From Moraxella bovis (GTDB lineage: Bacteria; Pseudomonadota; Gammaproteobacteria; Pseudomonadales; Moraxellaceae), in assembly GCF_002014975.1 (NCBI RefSeq), contig NZ_MUXV01000041.1, positions 1-25,376 of the forward strand: 25,376 bases of DNA, given 5' to 3'. The first letter of the stretch is position 1. Each line of letters begins with the position of its first letter. Under the pieces are notes generated by a model. The model ran no database searches, had not been told where the DNA came from, and saw nothing but the letters and a program-made list of their open reading frames with translations. A program made the position numbers and the translations under genes. Shown piece by piece: positions 1-6,912 of this stretch.

Positions 1-37
1 ATACTTTTTAGACCAGAGCCCAAAAAATTACAGCCAA

Positions 38-70
38 ACAAAAACACAGGTCGTCTAGCCTGTGTTTTTT
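38..70. terminator. Bidirectional Rho-independent terminator
   Basis: A perfect 10-base stem (AAAACACAGG at 41-50 pairing with CCTGTGTTTT at 59-68) surrounds an 8-base loop, with A-rich sequence on the left and T-rich sequence on the right. Read on the minus strand, it lies just past the stop of the DUF465 gene and ends in a T tract, so it would terminate that gene. It could also stop plus-strand transcription entering from the left edge. Confidence 0.8.
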
Positions 71-91
71 ATCACTTAAATAAGCGATTGA

Positions 92-313
92 TTATGCTTT
101 GGTCAATAGGTATTGATAAAGTTCATCTTTTAGAGCCAATTTTTTGCGTTTTAGCCTTTCGATTTCTTCGGCACGACTGTTGGCGGCAACAGGGTCATTT
201 TCAAGATTGGTGATTTCTTCGTCAAGCTCGTTATGCTCATCAAACAGCTTAACAAAGTGCAAATCATTTTCGGTTTTGAGTTTGGTGATGAGTTCACGGT
301 ATTCTGGAAACAT
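92..313 (-). CDS. YdcH/DUF465 family small protein
   Basis: A 73-residue, highly charged, mostly alpha-helical protein. It has the DUF465 (YdcH) pattern: an N-terminal segment MFPEYRELI, a central FVKLFDEHNELDEEI helix, and a C-terminal basic segment RLKRKKLALKDELY. These are heptad-like features of a short helical hairpin. The family is widespread in proteobacteria and its molecular role is not established, so none is assigned. There is no signal peptide or membrane segment, so it is probably cytoplasmic. The ATG is preceded by AGGAG (complement of 321-325) at 7-base spacing, which supports the start. It is monocistronic, divergent from ahpF, and ends at a strong hairpin. Confidence 0.85.
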   Translation of the reverse strand: MFPEYRELITKLKTENDLHFVKLFDEHNELDEEITNLENDPVAANSRAEEIERLKRKKLALKDELYQYLLTKA

Positions 314-526
314 GAAAATTCTCCTGATTTATCAATGGGTTAGTGATATTCCAACAGCTGATTTGATGGCAACTTACCCACCAAATCCACTTATTTGGCA
401 CGGCTTTATCTTAGCAAGAATTGGCGGTATAAGCAAGCAAAATTATCTTTTTTATGTGCTTTTTTGTATGAATTTTCTTTTTGGGATTAATTGAGTTTTA
501 TAAACTTAATATTAAAAACGTTTAAA

Positions 527-555
527 TTTTCTAAATATCAAATAACCCTTATAAT
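527..555 (+). promoter_or_regulatory. Candidate ahpF promoter
   Basis: A perfect TATAAT sits at 550-555, about 47 bases before the ahpF ATG, in an AT-rich region. No good -35 box lies at 16-18 bases; the hexamer at 527-532 is only TTTTCT. A strong -10 with a poor -35 would suit activator-dependent expression. Peroxide regulation by OxyR is known for ahp genes in other bacteria, but I see no clear OxyR site here. Confidence 0.45.
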
Positions 556-601
556 ACTAGGTAATTTAAACATATTCATAGGCAATTTATAGGTACATAC
601 C

Positions 602-2158
602 ATGCTAGACAAATCTTTACTTGATGCTATCAAGACTTACAGCACCAACATGACCCGCCCCATTGCCATGATTTTGGGTTACGGCGACCATGCCAAACGT
701 GCCGAATTGGTGAACTTTTTGGAGCAGATTGCCAGCTGCTCGGATAAAATCGGCTTTGACAAGACTGTGGTGGATATTGACTTATCGCCCATGAGCTTTA
801 AGATTACCACCGACAACCGTGATACGGGCATTGTGTTTAGTGGCATCCCAGGCGGTCATGAGTTCACGTCCTTGCTACTTGCGATTTTGCACGCAGGCGG
901 TCATACCATGAAGCTGGACGAAGGCATTCAAGAGCTGGTTAAACGCATTCAAAAACCACTTAAATTTCAAACCTTTGTCTCGCTATCGTGCCACAACTGC
1001 CCTGATGTCGTGCAAGCGTTAAACCAATTTGCCATCTTAAATGAAGGCATTGAAAACGAGATGATTGACGGTGGCGTATTCCCCGAGCTTGTCGAAGCCA
1101 ACAACATTCAAGGCGTGCCTGCGGTATTTTTAAACGGCAAACCATTTTTAAATGGTAAAGTCGATACCGCCCGTATCATTGACAAACTACAAGCCGAGTA
1201 CCCCGACTTACTTGCCGAAGGTCAAAGCGAAGAGCTAGAAACCCAAGACGTAACCGTCATCGGTGGTGGACCTGCTGGCAGTGCGGCGGCGATTTATACC
1301 GCTCGCAAGGGACTTCGTGTGGCACTCGTTGCCGACCGTATTGGCGGGCAAGTTAAGGATACCCAAGACATTGAGAACTTAATCTCAATCCCACTCACCA
1401 ACGGCAACACCCTAGCAAGCAACCTTGCCACACATATTAAAGAATACAACATCACGGTCAAAGAACACGTGAGCGTATCGTCTATCGAAGAAGTCAAAGG
1501 CGGTTATCAAGTTACCCTAAACACAGGGGCAAGTTGGACTTCAAGCACGCTCATCATTGCCACAGGAGCCAAATGGCGTAAACTTGGTGTCAAAGGCGAA
1601 GATGAAAACATCGGCAACGGCGTGGCGTATTGCCCACACTGCGATGGCCCCTTCTTTAAGGGCAAGCCTGTGGCGGTCATCGGGGGCGGTAACTCGGGCG
1701 TGGAAGCGGCGTTGGACTTGGCGGGTATCGTTGCTCACGTTACCGTGTTAGAGTTTGGCGATAAACTACGTGCCGACCAAGTCCTGATTGACAAAGCGAG
1801 TGCCAAAGACAACATCACAATCATCAAAAACGCCACCACGCAGAAAATCACGGCAAATGGCGGTAAAGTAGATGGTCTTATCTATCAAGACCGAGTGTCG
1901 GGCGAGAATGTAACTTTGCCACTATCGGCGGTATTTGTGCAAATCGGACTGGTGCCAAACTCTGATGTCGTCAAGGGCTTGGTCGATGTTACCGCTCATG
2001 GCGAGATTGAGATTGATGCCAAATGTCGCACGAGCAAGGCAGGCGTGTTTGCTTGTGGGGACGTAACCACCGTACCTTATAAGCAAATCAACATTGCCAT
2101 GGGCGAAGGCTCAAAGGCAGGGCTGTCGGCATTTGAGTATTTGATGATGAATTCTTGA
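602..2158 (+). CDS. ahpF: Alkyl hydroperoxide reductase subunit F (AhpF)
   Basis: AhpF is a cytosolic FAD disulfide reductase that passes electrons from NADH to the peroxiredoxin AhpC, which reduces hydrogen peroxide and organic peroxides. At 518 residues it has the usual family length. Residues 1-200 are the tandem thioredoxin-fold N-terminal domain with the redox centre C130-H-N-C133. The FAD-binding motif GGGPAG is at 221-226, the second redox pair C344-P-H-C347 lies in VAYCPHCDGPF, the nucleotide-binding GGGNSG is at 361-366, and the C-terminal FAD motif is ACGD near 484-487. All catalytic cysteines are present, so the protein should be functional. AGG at 591-593 lies 8 bases before the ATG. 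Unusually, no ahpC is next to it; the partner must be elsewhere. A strong terminator follows. Confidence 0.97.
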   Translation: MLDKSLLDAIKTYSTNMTRPIAMILGYGDHAKRAELVNFLEQIASCSDKIGFDKTVVDIDLSPMSFKITTDNRDTGIVFSGIPGGHEFTSLLLAILHAGGHTMKLDEGIQELVKRIQKPLKFQTFVSLSCHNCPDVVQALNQFAILNEGIENEMIDGGVFPELVEANNIQGVPAVFLNGKPFLNGKVDTARIIDKLQAEYPDLLAEGQSEELETQDVTVIGGGPAGSAAAIYTARKGLRVALVADRIGGQVKDTQDIENLISIPLTNGNTLASNLATHIKEYNITVKEHVSVSSIEEVKGGYQVTLNTGASWTSSTLIIATGAKWRKLGVKGEDENIGNGVAYCPHCDGPFFKGKPVAVIGGGNSGVEAALDLAGIVAHVTVLEFGDKLRADQVLIDKASAKDNITIIKNATTQKITANGGKVDGLIYQDRVSGENVTLPLSAVFVQIGLVPNSDVVKGLVDVTAHGEIEIDAKCRTSKAGVFACGDVTTVPYKQINIAMGEGSKAGLSAFEYLMMNS

Positions 2159-2193
2159 TTGGTTCAAGATTTGTATTTAAAGGTCTAATACCC

Positions 2194-2223
2194 AAAAAGC
2201 ACACTTGATAAAGTGTGCTTTTT
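2194..2223 (+). terminator. Rho-independent terminator of ahpF
   Basis: A perfect 13-base stem (AAAAAGCACACTT at 2194-2206, AAGTGTGCTTTTT at 2211-2223) with a GATA tetraloop, ending in a T run 36 bases after the ahpF stop. The A/T symmetry means it could also act on minus-strand readthrough. Confidence 0.9.
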
Positions 2224-2291
2224 GTTGGCAGATAATTCATTTGCGTCAAAATTTTGTACACCTGCTAATTTTTAAAAACAGGTTGAAACAA

Positions 2292-2340
2292 TTAAAAAGC
2301 CAAGCCCCATCAAGACTTGGCTTAATCAAGCCTTGATGGG
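2292..2340 (-). terminator. Terminator of the autotransporter gene, with overlapping alternative hairpin
   Basis: Read on the minus strand after the autotransporter stop, AAGCCAAG (complement of 2316-2323) pairs with CTTGGCTT (complement of 2297-2304). A run of T follows (complement of 2294-2298), which is a Rho-independent terminator. A second perfect 9-base pairing, 2306-2314 with 2332-2340, shares the same sequence, as does a small hairpin at 2319-2332. These structures exclude one another. Confidence 0.65.
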
Positions 2341-2412
2341 ACATGCTAATCTTTCTCCCTTAAGTGCGACTAAGGTTGCAAGATTGGTGTCATTATCAAG
2401 GATTTTACAGCA

Positions 2413-5100
2413 TTAAAACTTCCACTTGATAGCGGCTGTACCGCCATTAGTGCTGGTATTTTTGCTAAATTCTCCTTGATATTGCCCCAAAATTTCAGTA
2501 TTGGCACTTAGCTGATAACGTACGCCTAGACCGAGCGACCCTGAGAATTTGTCATTCTTTTGGGCAGTTTGGTTAAAGCTAACATCGGACAGACCATTAA
2601 ATGAAGCACTGATGGTGGGTCGATGGTTGTTTTCAAAGTGTCCTGCCACGCTACCGATAAGCTGAGTATTATCATTGATGGGTTTGGCAAAGTGAACACC
2701 GGCGGTGGCACGGACGATGTTGTCGGTGCGTTTTGCCACACTCACACCAAAGTTCCCAACCAAATCAGTGCCATGGACTGTCTCTGTATACCCGTCGCTG
2801 GCTAGGCGAGTATAACGCAACTGAGCAAATGGCGAAACATGGTCGTTGATGGTGCCAATACGGCGGTCAATGCCGATGCCGATTTGACTGATTTTGGCAT
2901 CATAGTCGGCACGTGCCTTGCCTTCAAAGACATTGGCCACGTTAATATCACGTTCGGTTTCGATATTGGCACGACCATAACCAACAAAGCCATTGACATT
3001 GGTATCATCGCTTAGGGCATAATCGCCATAAACATAAGCCTGAGTGAGTTTGGTTTGTAGGTTTTGGCGAACCGAAGTGCCTGTGCTGTCAATGTCGCTA
3101 TTAGAGTGTCCCAGTGCCACACCCAGACGCAAATCATCGCTTGCCATACCGTCTGTCCCCACCACAAAGCCGTGTGAGTTGCCATCAAAGCCTGCAAAAC
3201 CGCCTCGCTCATCGGCTTTGTGTTTTTGTCCGACCGCTTGTAGCCACACAGAGTTTGACAGATTATCACTGCGTCTAAATAGCGAGCGTCCGCCAGCGTC
3301 TGAGCCTTGCGTGATGTCAGCACGAGCGGTAAAGATGCGGTCGGTAACTGCGGTGGTGGCTAGGTTGTGCTGTTCGTTGATGACGGTGGGGGCCTGGGTG
3401 TTAATCGCAGGTTGGAGATTTTCGGCGATTTGGCTTAGTTGCTCATCATCAAGTTTTGCCACAGTTTGTAGGGCAACGAGAGTTTTACCCAAACTGCTAT
3501 CAGAGCTGGCAACCGCTTTATCCAGTACCCCTGCCACATTTGAGGCTGATGGTTTGTTGTTGTGTTCCACCGCATCAGTAAAGAGTGTGGTGGTTGGGAG
3601 TGCAGGCAGTGTTATCACTGGCGGTGTTACAGGCGGAGTAACTGGCGGTGTTGCCGTTGCAGGTTTGGTTACCAAATTCACGGCATTGTTTTTGTATTCG
3701 GTGTCTAAATTAGAGGTAATGGGGTTGCCATCTTGGTCCAGCACCTTAAATGAGGTAAATTTGCCCGTCAAAGTACCCGCTTTTACCATGTCATTAAAAA
3801 TGGCAGTATTGCTTGGATTGGCAAGGGTGGCTTTGATGAGGTCATAGGCATAGACATTTAACGCACCTTTGGAAGCATCAAGATTGCCTGTTACATGGAA
3901 TTTGCCATAATCATCAGTATCACGCACTGCGATATTTAGACTTTCACCATCATTAAATTTAAAGTTGCCATTTAATTTGAGTATGCCCTTTTCAATGGCG
4001 ATGTCGCCTTTGGTGTTTTTAAAGGTGTTTTCGGAAATGGTAAGATTGCCTTCGCCAGTTTTTTCAAAACCGCCACCATTGGTGGTAAATTTACCTGCAT
4101 TGCCTGTAATGACGGCATTTGGGTTGATGGTAACATCATGACCGTTGGTGTTAAATTCTAAACCATTATTAATGGTGATGCTATCAGTGCTAGTAAAACC
4201 TTTAAAGAAGTCATCTTGGTTGCCTTGCTCTATCTTGATGTCAGCACCATTTAGCACGAGGTTGGCTTTGCCCGCTGTACCTCGTTCGATGTTATTCACG
4301 GCGACATTACCACCACTAGACACATTCAGATTGCCAGTGGCTTGCTCGCCGATGATAAGGCGGTTTGCACTAATCATGCCGTCATTTTTGACATTGACCG
4401 TGCCTGTATTTTCATCGCCAACGGTAATGGTCATGGCATTGACTTGTGATTTGCGGTTTTCGCTTTGACCTATGCCATCAATGTTGATGGTACTGCCTGC
4501 TTGTCCGTTGTTGGTAGTGCCAACCCAAATATCTCTGGCATTCACGGTTGAGCCACTATTGACATTGAGTGTGCCTACACCGCCATCACCCACCATAAGA
4601 TAAAGGTCGGCTTGTAGTTTGGATTCGCCAGACAGATTGACTGTGCCATGACCGTGAGCGACACGATTGACCTCATCGCCCATGACACCAAGTAAGATGC
4701 TGTCGGCAGAGCGGACGGTTGCTCCATTTTCGATATTGACAATGCCCGTTCCATACTGTCCAATCCCAATCCATTGACGACCTTCGTGGGGATTGTTTAA
4801 GTCGTATGCACCTTTTGCACTCATCGAGCGAACCACATCTTTTCCTGAGACAGTTACGGTAACATGACTACCTTTGATGGTGGCGATGTTGATGGGTTCT
4901 GCTCTGTCGCTACTTGTGGTGTAGTGTTTATCCTCATTGATGTCAAGAGCAAATGCCGTACCACTTGTTGCCATCGCACCTGCCAGTACGCTGACCTTAA
5001 AAATCTTACCCGATGATTTGCCACACGCTTTGGCAAATTCGCACACGCACTGATAGATGCCTAAACTGCGGTTAAAGATAATACGATAAATGTGGTTCAT
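2413..5100 (-). CDS. Type Va autotransporter with ESPR signal peptide (probable surface adhesin-type protein)
   Basis: An 895-residue classical autotransporter. The start is set at the ATG giving MNHIYRIIFNRSLG, the conserved start of the extended signal peptide region, with AGGAG 5 bases upstream; the frame stays open 31 codons further but that has no support. Cleavage is likely after TAFA (about residue 51). Residues about 117-277 hold roughly six 23-25-residue repeats of the form GTxNVxxGSxVxAxxIxVG, like T5SS/PEP-CTERM-associated repeats. Residues 342-379 resemble a passenger-associated beta-strand repeat (FEKTGEGNLTIS). A proline linker (PPVTPPVTPPV) is near 484-497, then a helical segment, then the outer-membrane barrel from about 610, ending in KWKF. 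I see no protease or lipase motif. Adhesion is a guess from the class. It is monocistronic. Confidence 0.93.
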   Translation of the reverse strand: MNHIYRIIFNRSLGIYQCVCEFAKACGKSSGKIFKVSVLAGAMATSGTAFALDINEDKHYTTSSDRAEPINIATIKGSHVTVTVSGKDVVRSMSAKGAYDLNNPHEGRQWIGIGQYGTGIVNIENGATVRSADSILLGVMGDEVNRVAHGHGTVNLSGESKLQADLYLMVGDGGVGTLNVNSGSTVNARDIWVGTTNNGQAGSTINIDGIGQSENRKSQVNAMTITVGDENTGTVNVKNDGMISANRLIIGEQATGNLNVSSGGNVAVNNIERGTAGKANLVLNGADIKIEQGNQDDFFKGFTSTDSITINNGLEFNTNGHDVTINPNAVITGNAGKFTTNGGGFEKTGEGNLTISENTFKNTKGDIAIEKGILKLNGNFKFNDGESLNIAVRDTDDYGKFHVTGNLDASKGALNVYAYDLIKATLANPSNTAIFNDMVKAGTLTGKFTSFKVLDQDGNPITSNLDTEYKNNAVNLVTKPATATPPVTPPVTPPVITLPALPTTTLFTDAVEHNNKPSASNVAGVLDKAVASSDSSLGKTLVALQTVAKLDDEQLSQIAENLQPAINTQAPTVINEQHNLATTAVTDRIFTARADITQGSDAGGRSLFRRSDNLSNSVWLQAVGQKHKADERGGFAGFDGNSHGFVVGTDGMASDDLRLGVALGHSNSDIDSTGTSVRQNLQTKLTQAYVYGDYALSDDTNVNGFVGYGRANIETERDINVANVFEGKARADYDAKISQIGIGIDRRIGTINDHVSPFAQLRYTRLASDGYTETVHGTDLVGNFGVSVAKRTDNIVRATAGVHFAKPINDNTQLIGSVAGHFENNHRPTISASFNGLSDVSFNQTAQKNDKFSGSLGLGVRYQLSANTEILGQYQGEFSKNTSTNGGTAAIKWKF
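3617..3652 (-). repeat. Three in-frame 12-base repeats encoding the proline linker
   Basis: Three tandem 12-base units (3617-3628, 3629-3640, 3641-3652) encode repeats of T/V-P-P-V in the autotransporter linker. The first and third units are identical and the middle one differs at 3 of 12 bases. Gain or loss of a unit would keep the frame and only change linker length. Confidence 0.75.
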
Positions 5101-5384
5101 AGGAACTCCTGCTTCTATATAAAATGCCAAAAGATGAGATATGTTAATCAAGCACAGCTCACAGACGTGGATTAACACTATTGTATAAATCATGCATCAA
5201 TCATACATGAATACAACAGCAAACATAGTTATACCACATAAAACCTACAAATATCGTTCAAAATTCCGACGCTAAGATAAAAGGTATTATTTTTCATATA
5301 AAAGGCAGTACAAGGATTGCTTTGATGTTTTAAAATCTCATGTAAATTTCAATGAGCATACATCAAGCCGCTTTCTTGCAACAA

Positions 5385-5489
5385 TATAGTCTGCCAACTT
5401 TGAAATAATACTGTGTCAAACTCGCTCGTAGTACTACTTGTACAACTTCGCTCGTTTTCCTTGTCTTATTTCAAATTTGTTTGACTATA
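5385..5489. mobile_element. Correia-like miniature inverted-repeat element (MITE), 105 bases
   Basis: The outer 24 bases at each end (5385-5408 and 5466-5489) are inverted copies matching at 20 of 24 positions. Both begin TATAGTC and end TTTGAAATAA, and the mismatches are clustered inside. The centre carries two CGCTCG-type blocks flanking the palindromes GTAGTACTAC and TTGTACAA. Correia elements of Neisseria likewise begin with TATAGT, are about 105 bases in their short form, and have an interior with ACAAGG, GAAGC-like and GTAC blocks. There is no coding potential, so movement would need a transposase in trans. The relation to Correia elements is inferred from architecture, not from a search. 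Confidence 0.7.
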
Positions 5490-5628
5490 AAGAGTAAAAA
5501 GCCAAATTACAGCCAATGAAATTGAGTCTTACTACAAAAACCATGGCACTTTTTCACCCTAGAAAGCACCACTAACCATTAGGATATTCTTTTAATAGAC
5601 ATAATCAATTTTCTCATCGAAAAGAAAC

Positions 5629-5656
5629 AAGCCCCAAACAAATGTTGGGGCTTTTT
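5629..5656. terminator. Rho-independent terminator of the cytochrome b561 gene
   Basis: AAGCCCCAA (5629-5637) pairs perfectly with TTGGGGCTT (5645-5653) around a 7-base loop. T-rich sequence follows on the minus strand and TTTT on the plus strand, so it can work in both directions. It lies 18 bases beyond the stop of the minus-strand cytochrome gene. Confidence 0.8.
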
Positions 5657-5673
5657 ACCATTGCATTAACACT

Positions 5674-6201
5674 TTACTTCATGCGACTTATCAAATTGTC
5701 TTTCATCACAAACTGATGATACAACGCTCCACCAACATGAGCGATGACTAGAAAAACCAGCACATAAAACACCGCCCCTGTGTGTAGCTCGTTCATCACT
5801 TTTGCCATATCTCTGTTAATGCTGACCACGCTTGGGAAACTAAACAGCCCAAACACGCTCACGCCACGACCGCCATACATACTCATGAGCATACCTGTAA
5901 TAGGCATGGCAAGCATGGCAATATACAAGCCCAAATGGGTCAGATGGGCTATCGCCGTTTGCCATTTTGGCATGGGCGGGTACGGTGGGGCTTTGACGAC
6001 AAAGCGGTTAATGATGCGTAGCACCGTCCAAATAAAAAAGCTCGCCCCGATGGATTTGTGCAGACCGATATACTCATCACCCATATTAATAGTCACAAAT
6101 GCCACGATGATAAGTAACGCCCCCATCCAATGAAAAATGCGAGTGGCAAGGCTGTATTTATCGGTGTGACGTGTCGGCTGGCTCGTGGCTGGCGTGGTCA
6201 T
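5674..6201 (-). CDS. Cytochrome b561 family di-heme membrane protein
   Basis: A 175-residue inner-membrane protein with four hydrophobic helices, the size of YodB/CybB proteins (bacterial cytochrome b561 family). Candidate heme ligands are H24 in RIFHWMG, H48 in GLHKSIG, H86/H89 in HLTHLG, H140 in ELHTG, and H155 or H162 in the last helix. E. coli CybB is reported to oxidise superoxide and pass electrons to ubiquinone; the same role here is possible but not shown by sequence. The ATG is preceded by AGGGA (complement of 6208-6212). A hairpin with a TATAAT in its loop sits just upstream, so the gene probably has its own promoter, separate from the chemosensory operon. It ends in a terminator. 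Confidence 0.9.
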   Translation of the reverse strand: MTTPATSQPTRHTDKYSLATRIFHWMGALLIIVAFVTINMGDEYIGLHKSIGASFFIWTVLRIINRFVVKAPPYPPMPKWQTAIAHLTHLGLYIAMLAMPITGMLMSMYGGRGVSVFGLFSFPSVVSINRDMAKVMNELHTGAVFYVLVFLVIAHVGGALYHQFVMKDNLISRMK

Positions 6202-6216
6202 GATGCTTCCCTAAAT

Positions 6217-6248
6217 AAAAAACTTCGTTTTATTATAACGAAGTTTTT
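6217..6248 (-). terminator. Terminator at the end of the pil-chp operon
   Basis: AAAAACTTCGTT (6218-6229) pairs perfectly with AACGAAGTTTTT (6237-6248) around a 7-base loop. Read on the minus strand it ends in a T run and lies 37 bases after the stop of the CheW-like gene, so it should end the chemosensory transcript. Confidence 0.85.
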
Positions 6249-6262
6249 GGTAAAAATTACAA
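6232..6262 (-). promoter_or_regulatory. Candidate promoter of the cytochrome b561 gene, nested in a terminator
   Basis: On the minus strand TATAAT (complement of 6232-6237) sits in the loop of the terminator hairpin, with TTGTAA (complement of 6257-6262) 19 bases upstream. The spacing is longer than the usual 17. Transcription would start inside the descending arm of the hairpin, about 25-30 bases before the ATG. Confidence 0.4.
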
Positions 6263-6285
6263 GACAAAAGTAGCTTTTTGGTAAA

Positions 6286-6786
6286 TCAGCTGTCCAAATC
6301 CACCAAGCGGTGAGCGATTAAGTCCAAATCAGGCACGACATACATCTCGCCATCTAGCATGACCGCTTGATACAGATAGTTTTCTTGTCTTTGCTCACGG
6401 TTAGGTAGATTAGGAATGGACAGCTGAATGTTAGCAATCTCTTCATCACTTAGAATAATATCTGTCACATCTGAGATACGAACCCTTCTGGTTGTCAGCT
6501 CGCCTGCGGTTTGTAGTGCCAAACGGTGAACGTCCGAGTTACCTTCTAAGATGACGAGCTTGTCCACTTCGATGTCTTTGGGAATCAAATGGTACACCGA
6601 GACCTCTTGACCTCGCCACAGATATGTCCAGATTCGCTCATGGTATTCGTCCACGCTTATGATAAGGGCGGTTGGCACCAACCAATCAGGCTGACCGATG
6701 GCAGGAATGGCGGTCACCTCAATGGTACCATGCTCAGCAGTAAGCAAGCTTACAGGTTCAAACTGGTGTTTTTGAATTTTTCTCAT
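6286..6786 (-). CDS. CheW-like protein in the chpC position
   Basis: A 166-residue protein that looks like a divergent CheW domain. It has a hydrophobic start, WRGQEVSVYHL at 57-67 (the CheW W-R-G-x-x-x-P-V segment), KLVILEG at 76-82, and a closing strand-helix YLYQAVMLDGEMYVVPDL at 137-154. CheW proteins couple chemoreceptors to the kinase array; in Pseudomonas the gene after chpB is chpC, also CheW-like, so a second coupling protein beside PilI is inferred. The start is the ATG at 6786 with GAGAA upstream; an in-frame TTG four codons earlier has poorer support. It is the last gene of the cluster, 126 bases after chpB, followed by a terminator. The family call is moderate because similarity is weak. 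Confidence 0.65.
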   Translation of the reverse strand: MRKIQKHQFEPVSLLTAEHGTIEVTAIPAIGQPDWLVPTALIISVDEYHERIWTYLWRGQEVSVYHLIPKDIEVDKLVILEGNSDVHRLALQTAGELTTRRVRISDVTDIILSDEEIANIQLSIPNLPNREQRQENYLYQAVMLDGEMYVVPDLDLIAHRLVDLDS

Positions 6787-6912
6787 AACTATTCTCAATC
6801 AATGGTAAATGATGACATCATCTTTAATATTCATCATGCTGTTTTGCCAAGAATCATCCATCCGTGATGCATTTGATGGCACGCTTAAAGCAAATTTAGG
6901 CATCGCTGTTTG

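Larger units (their letters stand above)
5101..5673. other. 573-base intergenic region upstream of the autotransporter
   Basis: No gene is visible. Going left to right it holds the autotransporter ribosome-binding site (AGGAG, complement of 5106-5110) and an AT-rich leader up to about 5300, where the promoter must lie, though I could not fix its boxes. It then contains the 105-base inverted-repeat element at 5385-5489, a stretch at 5490-5628 with nothing recognisable, and the hairpin that terminates the cytochrome b561 gene at 5629-5656. Confidence 0.7.

Noticed and set aside
312..494. Short plus-strand frame starting MKILLIYQWV whose ATG overlaps the DUF465 start codon
   Set aside because: Weak ribosome-binding site, composition unlike the neighbours, and the region is better explained as the divergent promoter region.
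3044..3847. 267-codon open frame on the plus strand
   Set aside because: It lies wholly antisense to the autotransporter, has a biased Ser/Leu/Val composition typical of a reverse-complement shadow, and shows no recognisable domain.
5101..5193. 31-codon N-terminal extension of the autotransporter
   Set aside because: The ESPR motif begins at the internal ATG, which has a well-placed AGGAG; the extension would put residues before a conserved signal peptide.
6787..6798. TTG start for the CheW-like gene, four codons upstream
   Set aside because: The ATG at 6786 has a better-placed purine-rich ribosome-binding site, and TTG starts are rare.
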